Below, one piece after another: positions 48,703 through 57,819 of a DNA stretch of 64,000 bases. A program made the translations under genes and the position numbers. This stretch comes from Lepidostoma basale (lineage: Eukaryota; Arthropoda; Insecta; Trichoptera; Lepidostomatidae), in assembly GCA_022606425.2 (NCBI GenBank), contig JAHDVF020000998.1, positions 529,694 to 593,693 on the forward strand, given 5' to 3'. The notes below the pieces were generated by a model, which searched no databases, was not told where the DNA came from, and worked only from the letters and a program-made list of their open reading frames with translations. Position 1 is the first letter of the stretch, and each line of letters begins with the position of its first letter.

Positions 48703-49185
48703 TAACCTAACCTAACCTAACCTTACCATCACGCCGTTTTCTGGAGGGGTAGGCAGAGAGGATGGACCGCCATACCGTTTTGTTCTGACATACCTCTCTT
48801 GATTCCTCCACATTCATACATCGTAACATGCACGTTCGTCGATTTTTCCGACTTTGAATGTGGTCGCCTTTCAATATTTGATTATTTTGGTCATGCCATG
48901 TTTTCATTGGTCTTCCATGACTTCTCTTTCCACTCACACTGCTTGTATATAACATTTAAACCATTCTTCTTTCGTCCAATCGTTCCATATATCCAAATCG
49001 GGGATCCTTTTATAATTTTATTTATGATGCAATCTACCTTGCATTTCTTCCTTATTTCGGTATTCCATCATTTATCGTTTTCACATTCTTCTCATTGATT
49101 TCATTTCTACGTCATTTTTCCTACTTTCATCCTTCTTTTGCCAACTCTAAGATTAACTTCCATACATAAGTGTGGGCACTAAAAC
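48703..49185 (-). mobile_element. LINE-G copy, subfamily B-like, with (TTAGG)n-type tail
   Basis: The minus strand encodes HDQNNQILKGDHIQSRKNRR and CMNVEESREVCQNKTVWRSI with frame damage, ending GGCGTGATGG. The tail at 48703-48725 reads, on the minus strand, as AGGTTAGGTTAGGTTAGGTT, the insect telomere repeat unit, instead of GTTA repeats. Its 5' side abuts the MITE at 49186. Confidence 0.8.
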
Positions 49186-49428
49186 CATATCGCCTCTTTG
49201 CAAGAATAACGTGTTATCTCGAAAAGTTGAAAATTATAAAAATGAAACAAGATACCCGTCTGAAAGAGACAACGTGACAACACAATGTACCACTGTTGTG
49301 TTGTCTTTTTCCCTCGTGAATTCTATGTTTTTCACTTTAAAAATACCATGATTTTGTAGAAAATAATGTTAAACACGGCGGATTTGATTTTCGAAATGTC
49401 ACGTTATTCTTGCAAAGAGGCGATATGT
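49186..49428. mobile_element. MITE with perfect 28-bp terminal inverted repeats
   Basis: CATATCGCCTCTTTGCAAGA at 49186 (28 bp in all, to ACGTG) returns exactly inverted at 49401-49428. It is 243 bp, AT-rich inside, with a small internal hairpin around 49271-49300. No transposase. LINE-G pieces from different parts of the element lie on both sides, so the target duplication is not clear. Confidence 0.85.
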
Positions 49429-49500
49429 CCAAACCATCAGAGGGATCATTTTTTCTTATTGTCCTTAAGGGAATCTGCCATGTCGGAATTTTTTTCTAGA
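49429..49500 (-). mobile_element. Short LINE-G fragment, subfamily B
   Basis: The minus strand has a decayed AATGATCCCTCTGATGGTTTGG segment (the SLRWFG region) only. It is not collinear with the larger piece on the other side of the MITE. Confidence 0.5.
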
Positions 49501-49509
49501 ATATATTTA

Positions 49510-50004
49510 AGAATAGTGAAGTAAGCATATTTTTGCATTAACTGTTAATAAATTGCAAACAATTATTGAGCCAATTTATTTCAATAAAATTTAATCTAAA
49601 TGTATAGAAAAACGGCTGTCACAGCAGAATTTTCTCAAGCAGACGACAAAAGTTTCCCATCCTCGGTACTCCTCGTTAATCGCCGCATAAATAATCATTT
49701 TCCACATTCAACTGAATCGGATTACCAGAGTGGGTAATTTATATCACTTTGCGGGGAATCTTTCGCCCATTATTCATAGATGGCACCAGCAGCAGACTAT
49801 TTGCTTTTTATGGAATTCCACGAGAAATAAGGAAAGCGAAAACACTGGGATTTTATAACACAATAAAATTACGGCTTCTTCTCCTTTTAGACCCTCGCGC
49901 GTCGGTCTGTTTCTAATGTTAGGCTGGCCTCTCTTGGGAAATTGACTCCTAGCCATCCTTCCATCTTCCAACGGGGACGATACCCATCAGTAATCTTATG
50001 CAAG
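49510..50004. other. Unassigned spacer before a LINE cluster
   Basis: Nothing specific. 49880-50000 may belong to the next element's coding part or to an older repeat. Confidence 0.3.
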
Positions 50005-50430
50005 TCCCATATAACACAACATGCTAGACAGTCTACATTGCGATCAGCTAAGTCTTCTGCGATCGGTAGATTGATTGTGCCAAAACGCTGTCCAAGCACA
50101 AACTTTGGCGACCGAGCCTTCGCGGTAGCCGGCCCTTCAGCCTGGTACAATCTTCTAGCAGACCTTAAGTGCATTGAGGATCAATCAGAGTTTAGATCGA
50201 GACTCAAAACGCACCTTTTCGATTTATAATTTCCTGACAGGAAGGGCTGATCGACTTCGTCAGGTGCAGCTCTCATACTAAATATGTTTATTATTTTTGT
50301 TAACATTATTAATATTATTATTATCTCGTTGATAAAACGGAGCATATTCTACAGCGCCCTTGAAATGGTAAATCATAAAAATGGCGCTCTATAAATTATC
50401 CAATTTATTATTATTATTATTATTAACATC
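50005..50430 (+). mobile_element. CR1/L2-like LINE 3' end, first of two in tandem
   Basis: It encodes STLRSAKSSAIGRLIVPKRC, PSTNFGDRAFAVAGPSAWYN and EFRSRLKTHLFDL, then a 3' UTR with GCGCCCTTGAAATGGTAAAT and AATGGCGCTCT, ending in (TTA)n at 50406-50426. Confidence 0.8.
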
Positions 50431-50935
50431 TCAAAGAACTTCACTGGCTTAAAAGTCCAGAAAGATATATAATCTCTGCTCGAGAGTCTTCAAAGCGCTA
50501 CATGGAATGGCACCAAGTTATATATCTGAACTCTGTATAACGCACAGCCTAAATACAAGGAAATCCACACTTCGCTCGGTGAACTCCTTGGTAATAGGAA
50601 GATTAGTTGAGCCGAAGCGTTGCCCCAGTACAAATTTCGGGGTTCGAGCGTTCTCGGTAGCCGGTCCATCAGCTTGGAACAATCTCCCTTCACACCTCAG
50701 ATGCATAAATGATCCGACAGATTTCAGATCTAAACTGAAAACCCATCTTTTTTATATTTCATACCCAATTTAAACATTTATACTTTGTTCTACTATACTT
50801 TTTAACCGATCGCTTTTTAAGCAGTCACATTTAGATTTTTAGATTTAAAACACGTCTTAATGCGCCCTTGAGGTGATTACATCACAAAAACGGCGCTATA
50901 AAAATTAGCATTATATTATTATTATTATCTCAGCG
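50430..50935 (+). mobile_element. CR1/L2-like LINE 3' end, second, starting in the tail of the first
   Basis: It encodes LKELHWLKSPERYI-like remains, [40 protein letters not shown] and DFRSKLKTHLFYI, then the GCGCCCTTG...AACGGCGC hairpin 3' UTR and a (TTA)n tail at 50916-50931. Its 5' edge lies directly in the (TTA)n tail of the preceding copy. Confidence 0.82.
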
Positions 50936-51230
50936 TATAGGGTTCTGGAGGGATCCATCCTCTGCACGTGGGCATGCCTTCTTCTTCTTCCTCGGCTTAA
51001 CAACCCTTGGTGTGTCTTAGCTGCCTCCAAGAAACGTTTCCATCCATCCTGTCTCTGGCCGTCACATCCCAGTCTTGCCACTCTAGAACTCGGCAGTCTG
51101 CCACGGCACCATCCAACCATCGCAGTCTCGACCTGAGGACGCATCTTCACCATACTGGATTGTGAAACAGCACTCTTCTGGGGAGCTCCAGATCCCCCAT
51201 GCGGTGCAAGTACCCTTGCTAGGGCAGTCA
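50935..51230 (-). mobile_element. LINE 3' end (THQGLLS group) plus a short fragment of another LINE
   Basis: 50935-50983 on the minus strand encodes HAHVQRMDPSRTLYAE, from the RDRVRN group. 50984-51230 encodes AMVGWCRGRLPSSRVARLGC and KRFLEAAKTHQGLLS with a (GAA)n tail, the same terminus as 28305-28935. Confidence 0.65.
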
Positions 51231-51342
51231 GTTAATCTTTATAAACTAAAAATCGACGTAGGATTATTATTAACTAACTTTTTATTTATTGTTTCTTGAA
51301 ATAATGCATATAAAATTATTGAAAATAATGAAAACTAGTAAA

Positions 51343-52020
51343 TGTAAATGGAACCAGAAATAGAGAAAAACCGTTGAAAACGTGGCACGATCAAATAATC
51401 AAATATTGAATGTCGGCCATGTGAGGGGTCGTAACAGTAAGTCGTACAGAGTAAATGGTGCATTTAAAGTTGGCATCGTAAACAAAAGCCTATCCAAAAA
51501 AACTGAGATGGCAGTGCATAATGGTGTTCTTGTGCTGACCCTTATGTATGGAAGTGAATCATGGAACTGGCAAAAGAAGGATTAAAGCAGAATAAATGCA
51601 GTAGAAATGAGATCTCTTAGACGAATGTGTGGATACTCTGTGTATGATAGAGTGTCGAATGAAAATATAAGAAGTGAATGCGGTGCGAATGATGGTGTCA
51701 TGAACAAAATAATGAAAAGATCATTGAGATGGTTTGGACATATGGAAAGAATGAATGAAGAAAGAATAGTAAAAAAATTATATGTTAATGATGTAAATGG
51801 AACCAGAAATAGAGGAAGACCGAGGAAAACATGGCATGATAAAATAAATCAAATATTGAGTGTCGGCCATGTGAGGAGTCAGAGAAATCGACGCGCGTGC
51901 ATGACACGATATATGAATGTTGAGGAAGCGAGAGAAATATGTCAGGCAAGAAAAGTGTGGCAGTCCATTCTTTCTGCCTACCCCTTCGGGGAGACGGCGT
52001 GATGGTTAGTTAGTTTGTTA
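51343..52020 (+). mobile_element. LINE-G copies, subfamily A, joined by recombination
   Basis: 51343-51430 is a piece of 3' coding end (NGTRNREKPLKTWHDQII-like, NVGHVRG). It runs straight into a second copy at 51431, which starts at YRVNGAFKVGIVNKSLSKK and continues in a nearly intact frame (51607-52002) to SAYPFGETA and GGTTAGTTAGTTTGTTAG. The final 131 codons make this one of the least damaged copies. Confidence 0.88.
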
Positions 52021-52065
52021 GTAACTACCTACCCCAGCAACAAGAGGCTACCAGGAAGATATGGA

Positions 52066-52370
52066 GTAATCAAATCAAATCAGTTTATTAACTCAAAAGA
52101 CATTACAAACAGGAAAATGTTTAAGGCATCTATTGAGTACAGGTAAAATATTATAAAAATACAACAAAGTACCAGGAACGCATTAGAGATGTTTCTACAT
52201 TAAGAAGACAAGATACTTTCTAAAGTCAAGAGTATTTGTCCCCTGAACGTACCTTCACTAATATAAAAGACGTTGATCTCCGAGGAGACCGCGTTCAGCA
52301 GACTAATTGCTCTTCCCACCGGTGTCGGGCTGGACGTCATCATCCCAGGACAGCTCACCGTCACAAACGA
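52066..52370 (-). mobile_element. Jockey-like LINE 3' end
   Basis: The minus strand encodes SCPGMMTSSPTPVGRAISLL and NAVSSEINVFYISEG, then a 3' UTR ending AAATAAACTGATTTGATTTG-like sequence. It is the same group as 54133-54456; the same 3' tail type forms the short insertion at 36794-36860. Confidence 0.6.
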
Positions 52371-52429
52371 ATCATGAAACTTACACTACGAAGAAGAAGA
52401 TGAATTATCAAATGTTTGAAGTTCATTTT

Positions 52430-52645
52430 AAATAGTAATTAAATAAAACGATATTTTTAACTACTTTCACTTTTGTCTTTATTTTGACAGCGACTGGCTT
52501 CGCCAGGCTCGCCTGCATCGACAGACTAGTGTCCCAGTCGTTAAAAAAAGTCACCAGTCTGTCGATGCCAGCGAGCAAGCGAAACCGGTCGCTGTCGAAA
52601 TGAAGACAAAAGTGAAAGTAGTTAAAAAACATCGTTTTATTTAAT
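52430..52645. repeat. ACCGGT/GCGAAACC palindromic repeat pair
   Basis: AATAAAACGATATTTTTAAC and ACTTTTGTCTTTATTTTGAC on the left return inverted as AAGACAAAAGTGAAAGTAG and AAAACATCGTTTTATTTAAT on the right. The inner part is CTGTCGATGCCAGCGAGC and GCGAAACCGGTCGCTGTCG. It has the GAA-ACCGGT-C layout but CTGTCGA instead of CTGANGA. Confidence 0.7.
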
Positions 52646-52960
52646 TACTATCCAGAAGAAGAATCATTGATTGCAAGAGAAACCATATAAATACTCAGGG
52701 GATATGTCATTCTGTATACAATTTTTAAGTTCTCATATTTGATCAGGTCTGATATGTCCATTTGCTTTGTTTGTCTGTAAACTTGTATGGTTGGGGTAAG
52801 GTAGTTAATGTTATACGCTAATTTTATTATTTTATTTTATTGTCTTTGGAGTCTGGAGATGTCCTTTTGGTTTCCTGTCCCCCAGAAAGGAATCATATAT
52901 GATAGTCGGCTTTTAACATACACTTCGTACATCATATATATACAACACTATTAATATTAC

Positions 52961-53003
52961 ATATCATACATGTTTCGGACAACCAGTCCTTCTTCAGTGA
53001 TAT
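52961..53003 (-). ncRNA. Hammerhead-ribozyme-like motif, minus-strand copy
   Basis: On the minus strand: ATATCA (stem I), CTGAAGA, one extra A, GGAC-TGGTT-GTCC (stem II), GAA, ACATGT (self-complementary stem III), A (position 17), TGATAT (stem I return, six perfect pairs). All invariant core bases of CUGANGA...GAAA...UH are present. Confidence 0.6.
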
Positions 53004-53124
53004 ATTTTATAAAGATACATATTTAAAATATTATAAAATAAATGTGTGTGTGTTTAAATATTACAAATATGATCATATTTGTAAACAATTTTATAATATT
53101 TTAAATATGTATCTTTATAATATG

Positions 53125-53165
53125 TATCACTGAAGAAGGACTGGTTGTCCGAAACATGTCTGATA
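53125..53165 (+). ncRNA. Hammerhead-ribozyme-like motif, plus-strand copy
   Basis: TATCA (53125-53129), CTGAAGA (53130-53136), extra A, GGAC-TGGTT-GTCC (53138-53150), GAA, ACATGT (53154-53159), C (53160), TGATA (53161-53165). Stem I is five perfect pairs and the cleavage triplet is GTC. Stem III has no loop, so a working ribozyme would have to pair two RNA copies. Confidence 0.6.
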
Positions 53166-53224
53166 TGTAATTTTAATAGTGTTGTATATATAATTCAAAG
53201 TACATAAAAAAGAAAAAGACAAAT

Positions 53225-53700
53225 AAAACATCTACAATACAAAATACGGCGAACACAAAAGAAAAAGTGGAAGTAGTTAAAAAACATCGTTTTATTTAAT
53301 TACTATCCAGAAGAAGTGTCATTGATTGCAACAGGAACCATATAAATAAAGCGTTTCTTGTAAAATATAACCCCAACTGTTTATGAACAATTATTTGTTT
53401 TCATATGCTCAGCATTAACAATGTATGCTCCCGGTTCTGTGGGATTGTAAGTACACATTTCCATACGCACGTGCGCCGTACACGTATAACGAGAGATCCT
53501 TCAAATACGATGGCTGGCAGTCCCCGGGCGGCCGTAATAATCCGTCGCCACGTATATACTCGTATTTGAGGAGCATTAGGCACTACAGCACTTTTAGAAA
53601 AACTCCATTAACTTGATCCAATTTCCCAAATATGTACCTGAAACAGCGGCGGCCGAAAATATATTCTTATAATTAAATCAAATCAGTTTATTTCATCAAC
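53225..53700. other. Repeat edge and unassigned spacer
   Basis: 53260-53310 repeats AAAAGTGGAAGTAGTTAAAA and AACATCGTTTTATTTAATTA from the ACCGGT palindrome family. 53310-53700 is unassigned; a small GC-richer patch at 53430-53540 has short frames on both strands only. Confidence 0.4.
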
Positions 53701-53714
53701 AGACACAAAAAAAA

Positions 53715-53850
53715 AACATCACGCCGTTTCCCCGCAGGGGTAGGCGGAGAGTATGGACCGCCACACTACTCTATCCTGGCACACCTCTCTAGCTTCCTTC
53801 ACATTCATACATCGAGTCATACACGCACGTCATTTCGGCGTGGATGTGAC
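53715..53850 (-). mobile_element. LINE-G 3' terminus, subfamily C-like, without tail
   Basis: CATCACGCCGTTTCCCCGCA, GGGGTAGGCGGAGAG and [22 protein letters not shown] coding (minus). It is preceded on the plus side by an A-rich run where the GTTA tail would be. Confidence 0.75.
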
Positions 53851-54067
53851 CACGATGTTACATGATACTATACTCGTAATACGTATTTTGTTTTATTTAT
53901 CTTAATTAATTTTTTTATTTCCATTACTATTAATATTTTAACTGTTAAATTTTATGTCTAGCCCCATTTTGTCTTAGTTTAACTTCAATCTCGTTTCATA
54001 CTGTCATTTATTAAGTGTTAACTTTTATTATATATTTGTGGTAATATTCGAATACAACAGGTTATTT

Positions 54068-54545
54068 GACGACCTTCGTAGCCGAGTGGTAAGTGCTTTG
54101 ACTGCCATCCCGAAGGTCCCGGGTTCGATTCCTGATAATTACCTTCGTCAAAGACAGCACAGATTGTTTAATTTGCCGCGAGGCAGAACCAACCTGCCAA
54201 TGGTTATGCCTGTGGGTAGGGCAATCTTATTGCTTAATCGGGTCGCCTCGGAGGTCAACATATTTCGCGATAGTGTGAGTTGCCTCAGGGATGCAATATC
54301 AATGTTATGATTATTTCTAATTCTTAAGCTTATTTTTATTTATTTATTTTATGCTTCTCTTTTAAATTCTCATAATGTAATTGCAAACGATATGAAAATA
54401 TGTCTGTAATGTTTGTAATTTTTGGTAAAATAAATGAAAATGAAAACAAAATGAAAATTCCCGGCGATGGCAAATGGCGATAGATTAGCTACCTATCACA
54501 CATCACGAAAATCAAAATGATAACTTTACCCTTTACATTGATGGA
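54068..54545 (+). mobile_element. tRNA-derived SINE split by a LINE end
   Basis: The SINE head (CCTTCGTAGCCGAGTGGTAA and B box GGTTCGATTCC at 54122-54132) is separated from its body (CCCGGCGATGG and the TACCTATCACACATCACG region, 54457-54545) by 324 bp of another element. ATTCC occurs on both sides (54128-54132 and 54457-54461). Confidence 0.8.
54133..54456 (+). mobile_element. Jockey-like LINE 3' end inserted in a SINE
   Basis: It encodes RQHRLFNLPRGRTNLPMVMP and VGRAILLLNRVASEVNIF, then a 3' UTR ending AAATAAATGAAAATGAAAAC. The ATTCC flank is a short target duplication. Confidence 0.8.
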
Positions 54546-55082
54546 AACAACGGAAACTACCATATTAAAAGTCCAAGTACCAACCTAGGAACCAGCAAAA
54601 ATGTTACACTTTGCTTAAAACCAATCCCTTGGATTGAAACTAGTTAAGCGTTTTGATCAATAATTGAAATGAAAAAAAAACGGGAATAACAATTCATCTT
54701 CAGAACACATCACCTTACACATAATATTCACTCCACTTCCCTGCGCTTCCGCCAACAGCCTATATAGTTCTCATATCAGCGTTTCCCTTGCGGGCCATCC
54801 AATTTCGCAAAAGTCTATTATAAACGGCGCTTCAACCCTTCAATGCGCTAATTTTTATTGCCTTTGCTTTTTGATACAACGAGCAAGCTGGTATTATCCA
54901 AGAATACGGGATTCGTCCTTTGAGAATTTCCTTGTTTTACGAATTTTTATTGCGGGCGTACAAGGAAAATTTAATGGAAATCGCGTGACATAGTGCGTGC
55001 GATTTTGAGTGTGAAAAAATAAATTTTATTATAACCTCACTTCTTATGTGTACTATAAATTAAGCGAATTTTTGCTCTATAC

Positions 55083-55195
55083 TAGCGGTTCCGAAACTTT
55101 TTTGGGACGGAACCCTTTTGAATCATTAAATATTTACGGAACTCTAAAATAAGAAAAGCCTGGTTTTATGTTCTTTATTTAATTAAAATCATACA
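55083..55195. mobile_element. hAT-like MITE end fragment
   Basis: AGCGGTTCCGAAACTTTTTT followed by GGGACGGAACCCTTTTGAAT is like the left end of the element at 29432-29863. No right end can be recognised before the LINE sequence at 55197. Confidence 0.4.
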
Positions 55196-55196
55196 G

Positions 55197-55615
55197 ACAG
55201 CTTATTGACACTCCGCTCGTTTTGGCGGAGTATGTAGATTAAACAACCGCTTGTCTTTATTGCTTGAAGCTTGGAGCTGGCGAAAGAAGGATGAAAGCCT
55301 GATAAACGCCGTAGAAATGAGATCACTAAGTAGAATGTGTGGGAAAACGTTGTATGATAGAATACCGAACGATGGAATAAGAAAGAAATGTAAGGCAGAT
55401 GACTGCATCATGGATAAAATAAAAAAAATGATCCCTGAGATGGTTTGGACATACCTATGGAACGAATGGATGAGAGTCGAATGGTTAAAAAGTTGTACAC
55501 AAGCAGCGTGATTGGAAAAAGAAGCCGAGGTCGACCGAGGAAAACATGGCATGACTAAATTAATCAATTATTAAAAGGCGGTCACATTCGAAGTCGGAAT
55601 AATCGAGGTGTGATA
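55197..55615. mobile_element. LINE-G copy with 5' inversion
   Basis: 55197-55232 matches the minus strand of the RT region (AKTSGVSISC-like, just before YADD). 55260-55615 matches the plus strand from SEAWSWRKKDESLINAVEMR and [19 protein letters not shown] to RPRKTWHD and [10 protein letters not shown]. The 3' terminus is missing; a CR1/L2-like copy takes over at 55616. Confidence 0.75.
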
Positions 55616-56040
55616 GAATGGCTCCAAATTATATATCCGAACTCTGTATAACGGACAGCCTAAATACAAAGAAATCCAGACTTCGCTCGGCGAACTCCTC
55701 AGCAATAGGAAGATTAGTTGAGCCAAAGTGTTGCCTTAGTACAAATTTCGAGGATTGAGCGTTTGCGGTTGCCGGTCCATCAGCTTGGAACAATCTTCCT
55801 TCATATTTCAGATGCATTAATGATCTGACAGACTTCAGATCTAAGCTGAAAACCCATCTTTTCCATATTTTATACCCAATTTAAAACCTGGATATTTTGT
55901 TCTTTTATACTTTCTAATCGATCGCGAGTATCAATCAGATGCAGCGTTCACATTTAGATTTAAAACACGTCTTAATGCGCCTTTGAGGTGATCACTAAAA
56001 TCATCACTAAAACGGCGCTTTAAAAGTTTATTATTATTAT
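55610..56040 (+). mobile_element. CR1/L2-like LINE 3' end
   Basis: It encodes MAPNYISELCITDSLNTKKS and, with stops, FRGLSVCGCRSISLEQSSF-like and DFRSKLKTHLFHIL sequence, then the GCGCCTTTGAGGTGATC ... AACGGCGCTTT 3' UTR and (TTA)n. It is close to 50430-50935. Confidence 0.78.
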
Positions 56041-56099
56041 TAAACATATATTGTAATTTTGAATTCTATGACGAGGAATTGAATTATTTTCATGTTGTT

Positions 56100-56965
56100 A
56101 CTTACTAACTAACCATCACGCCGTCCCCCCGAAGGGGTAGGCAGAAAGAATGGACTGCCACATTTTTCTTTCCTGACATATTTTTCTCGATTCCTCAACA
56201 TTCATACATCGTGTCATGCACGCGCGTCGATTTCTCTGACTCCTCACATGGCCGACATTCGACATTGACATTCATTCAACATCATCGTTTACATAATTTT
56301 TTTTTACCATTCTTTCTTCATTCATTCTTTCCATATGTCCAAACCATCTTAATGATCCTTTCATTATTTTGTTCATGACACCATCATTCGCACCGCATTC
56401 ACTTCTTATATTTTCATTCGACACTTTATCATACACAGAGTATCCACACATTCGTCTAAGAGATCTCATTTCTACTGCATTTATTCTACTTTCATCCTTC
56501 TTTTGCCAGTTCCATGCTTCGCTTCCATACATAAGGGTCGGTAGAAGAACACCATTGTGCACTAACATTCTAGCTTTTTTGGATAGGTTTTTGTTTGCGA
56601 TGACAATTTTAAGTGCACCCTTCACTTTGTTGCCTGCCCCAAACCTTCTTTCAATATCCCTCTCCACTCGCCCATCTCTTGTAAACATACTACCTAAATA
56701 CACGAACTCAACTACTTGCTAAAAATTTTCACCATCACGCTAATGTTGCAGACTGTCATGATTTCTTCTTTTTAAAAAATAATTACCTTGGACTTATTAA
56801 CATTCATCATCAGATCATTTCGCATGCATACCTCATACATACAATTTTCACCAGGACTTGTAGTTCATGCTCGTTGTCTGCAAGTAGGACAGCGTCATCC
56901 GCATACAAGAGACACTCCGCTCATTTTGGCACCTACATCCAACCCTTTTAGCTCTTTCATACATT
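56100..56965 (-). mobile_element. LINE-G copy, subfamily A, longest piece
   Basis: It is about 865 bp. From the 5' side it has MKELKGLDVGAKMSGV, decayed YADDAVLLADNEHELQVLV, then an intact frame (56272-56703) [60 protein letters not shown] to [17 protein letters not shown]. It ends with the 3' terminus and a short GTTA tail at 56100. Confidence 0.9.
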
Positions 56966-56969
56966 ATTA

Positions 56970-57310
56970 TTATTAAACATAAATTGTAATTTTGTATTCT
57001 TGTATTTTGTATTGAATTATTTTTATGTTGTTGAGTTCAAAAAGCCACACTGGACAGGTTAAAGGGTTCAAATTGCATTCTGCATTTTAACATAGCCGGC
57101 AATTGTGATTATTTTGGTAAAAAATAACCCGAATGTAACCCGCTAGCTGACAGCTAAAATTCATTAGGGATTTGCCCTCAGGGGCCTCGCATGTAAATAC
57201 GAGTATGAGCGAGAAGATAATGTAACAAGGGAGTTAAATATGAGAATAGAGGCTTGTTCTGTTGTATTAGTATAAGTTCTACAAAACAATGTTATTACTT
57301 AATGTTATAT
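56970..57310. other. Unassigned spacer
   Basis: It shows a (TTA)n-like start and then unique-looking sequence; nothing recognised. Confidence 0.35.
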
Positions 57311-57727
57311 GAGAAATGAGATCACTAAGAAGAATGTGCGGGAAAACGTTGTATGATAGAATACCGAACGATGAAATAAGAAAGAAATGTAAGGCAGATG
57401 ACTGCATCATGAATAAAATTAAAAAAGGATCCCTGGGTGGTTTGGACATATGGAACAAATGGATGAGAGTAGAATGGTTAAAAAGTTGTACACAAGCAGC
57501 GTGAGTGGTAAAAGAAGCCGAGGACGACCGAAGAAAACATGGCATGACCAAATTAATCAATTACTAAAAGGCGGCCACATTCGAAGTCGGAATAATCGAC
57601 GTGCGTGCACGGTACGATGTATGAATGTAGAGGAAGCCCGAGAGGTATGCCAGGACAGGCCATTGTGGCAATCCATTCTCTCTGCCTACCCCTCCGGGGA
57701 AGTGGCGTGATGGTTAGTTAGTTAGTT
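57311..57727 (+). mobile_element. LINE-G copy, subfamily B, 3' complete
   Basis: It encodes [20 protein letters not shown] and KCKADDCIMNKIKKGSL, a one-base frameshift, then KLYTSSVSGKRSRGRPKKTW and [20 protein letters not shown] to YPSGEVA and the (GTTA)n tail at 57712-57727. Confidence 0.9.
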
Positions 57728-57819
57728 TTTATATAATAATTACAAATAAGGTTGAGAAAAATATTTAAAAAAAAGGGGACGCCAACCTAACGGACCGACA
57801 CATATTACACATGATATTT

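Larger units (their letters stand above)
52930..53220. mobile_element. Palindromic element carrying two inverted hammerhead-like motifs
   Basis: The whole segment folds back about a centre near 53065. The outer arms (52939-53003 and 53125-53195) are ~65-bp inverted copies from TATATATACAACACTATTAA inward to TTCTTCAGTGAT. The inner arms (53005-53040 and 53085-53120) are TATTTTATAAAGATACATAT and its return. It has no protein coding. Related single arms are at 21470-21640, 22385-22480 and 15430-15775. Confidence 0.85.

Noticed and set aside
52430..52645. Third hammerhead family (CCGGTC type)
   Set aside because: The GAA-ACCGGT-C half fits, but the first core block is CTGTCGA in all copies and stem I cannot be drawn; kept only as a palindromic repeat.
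56369..56722. 117-codon plus-strand frame (and similar ones at 32330, 46380, 62764)
   Set aside because: These repeated frames beginning MFMTPSFAPHS or similar are the antisense of LINE-G coding sequence and recur only because the LINE recurs.
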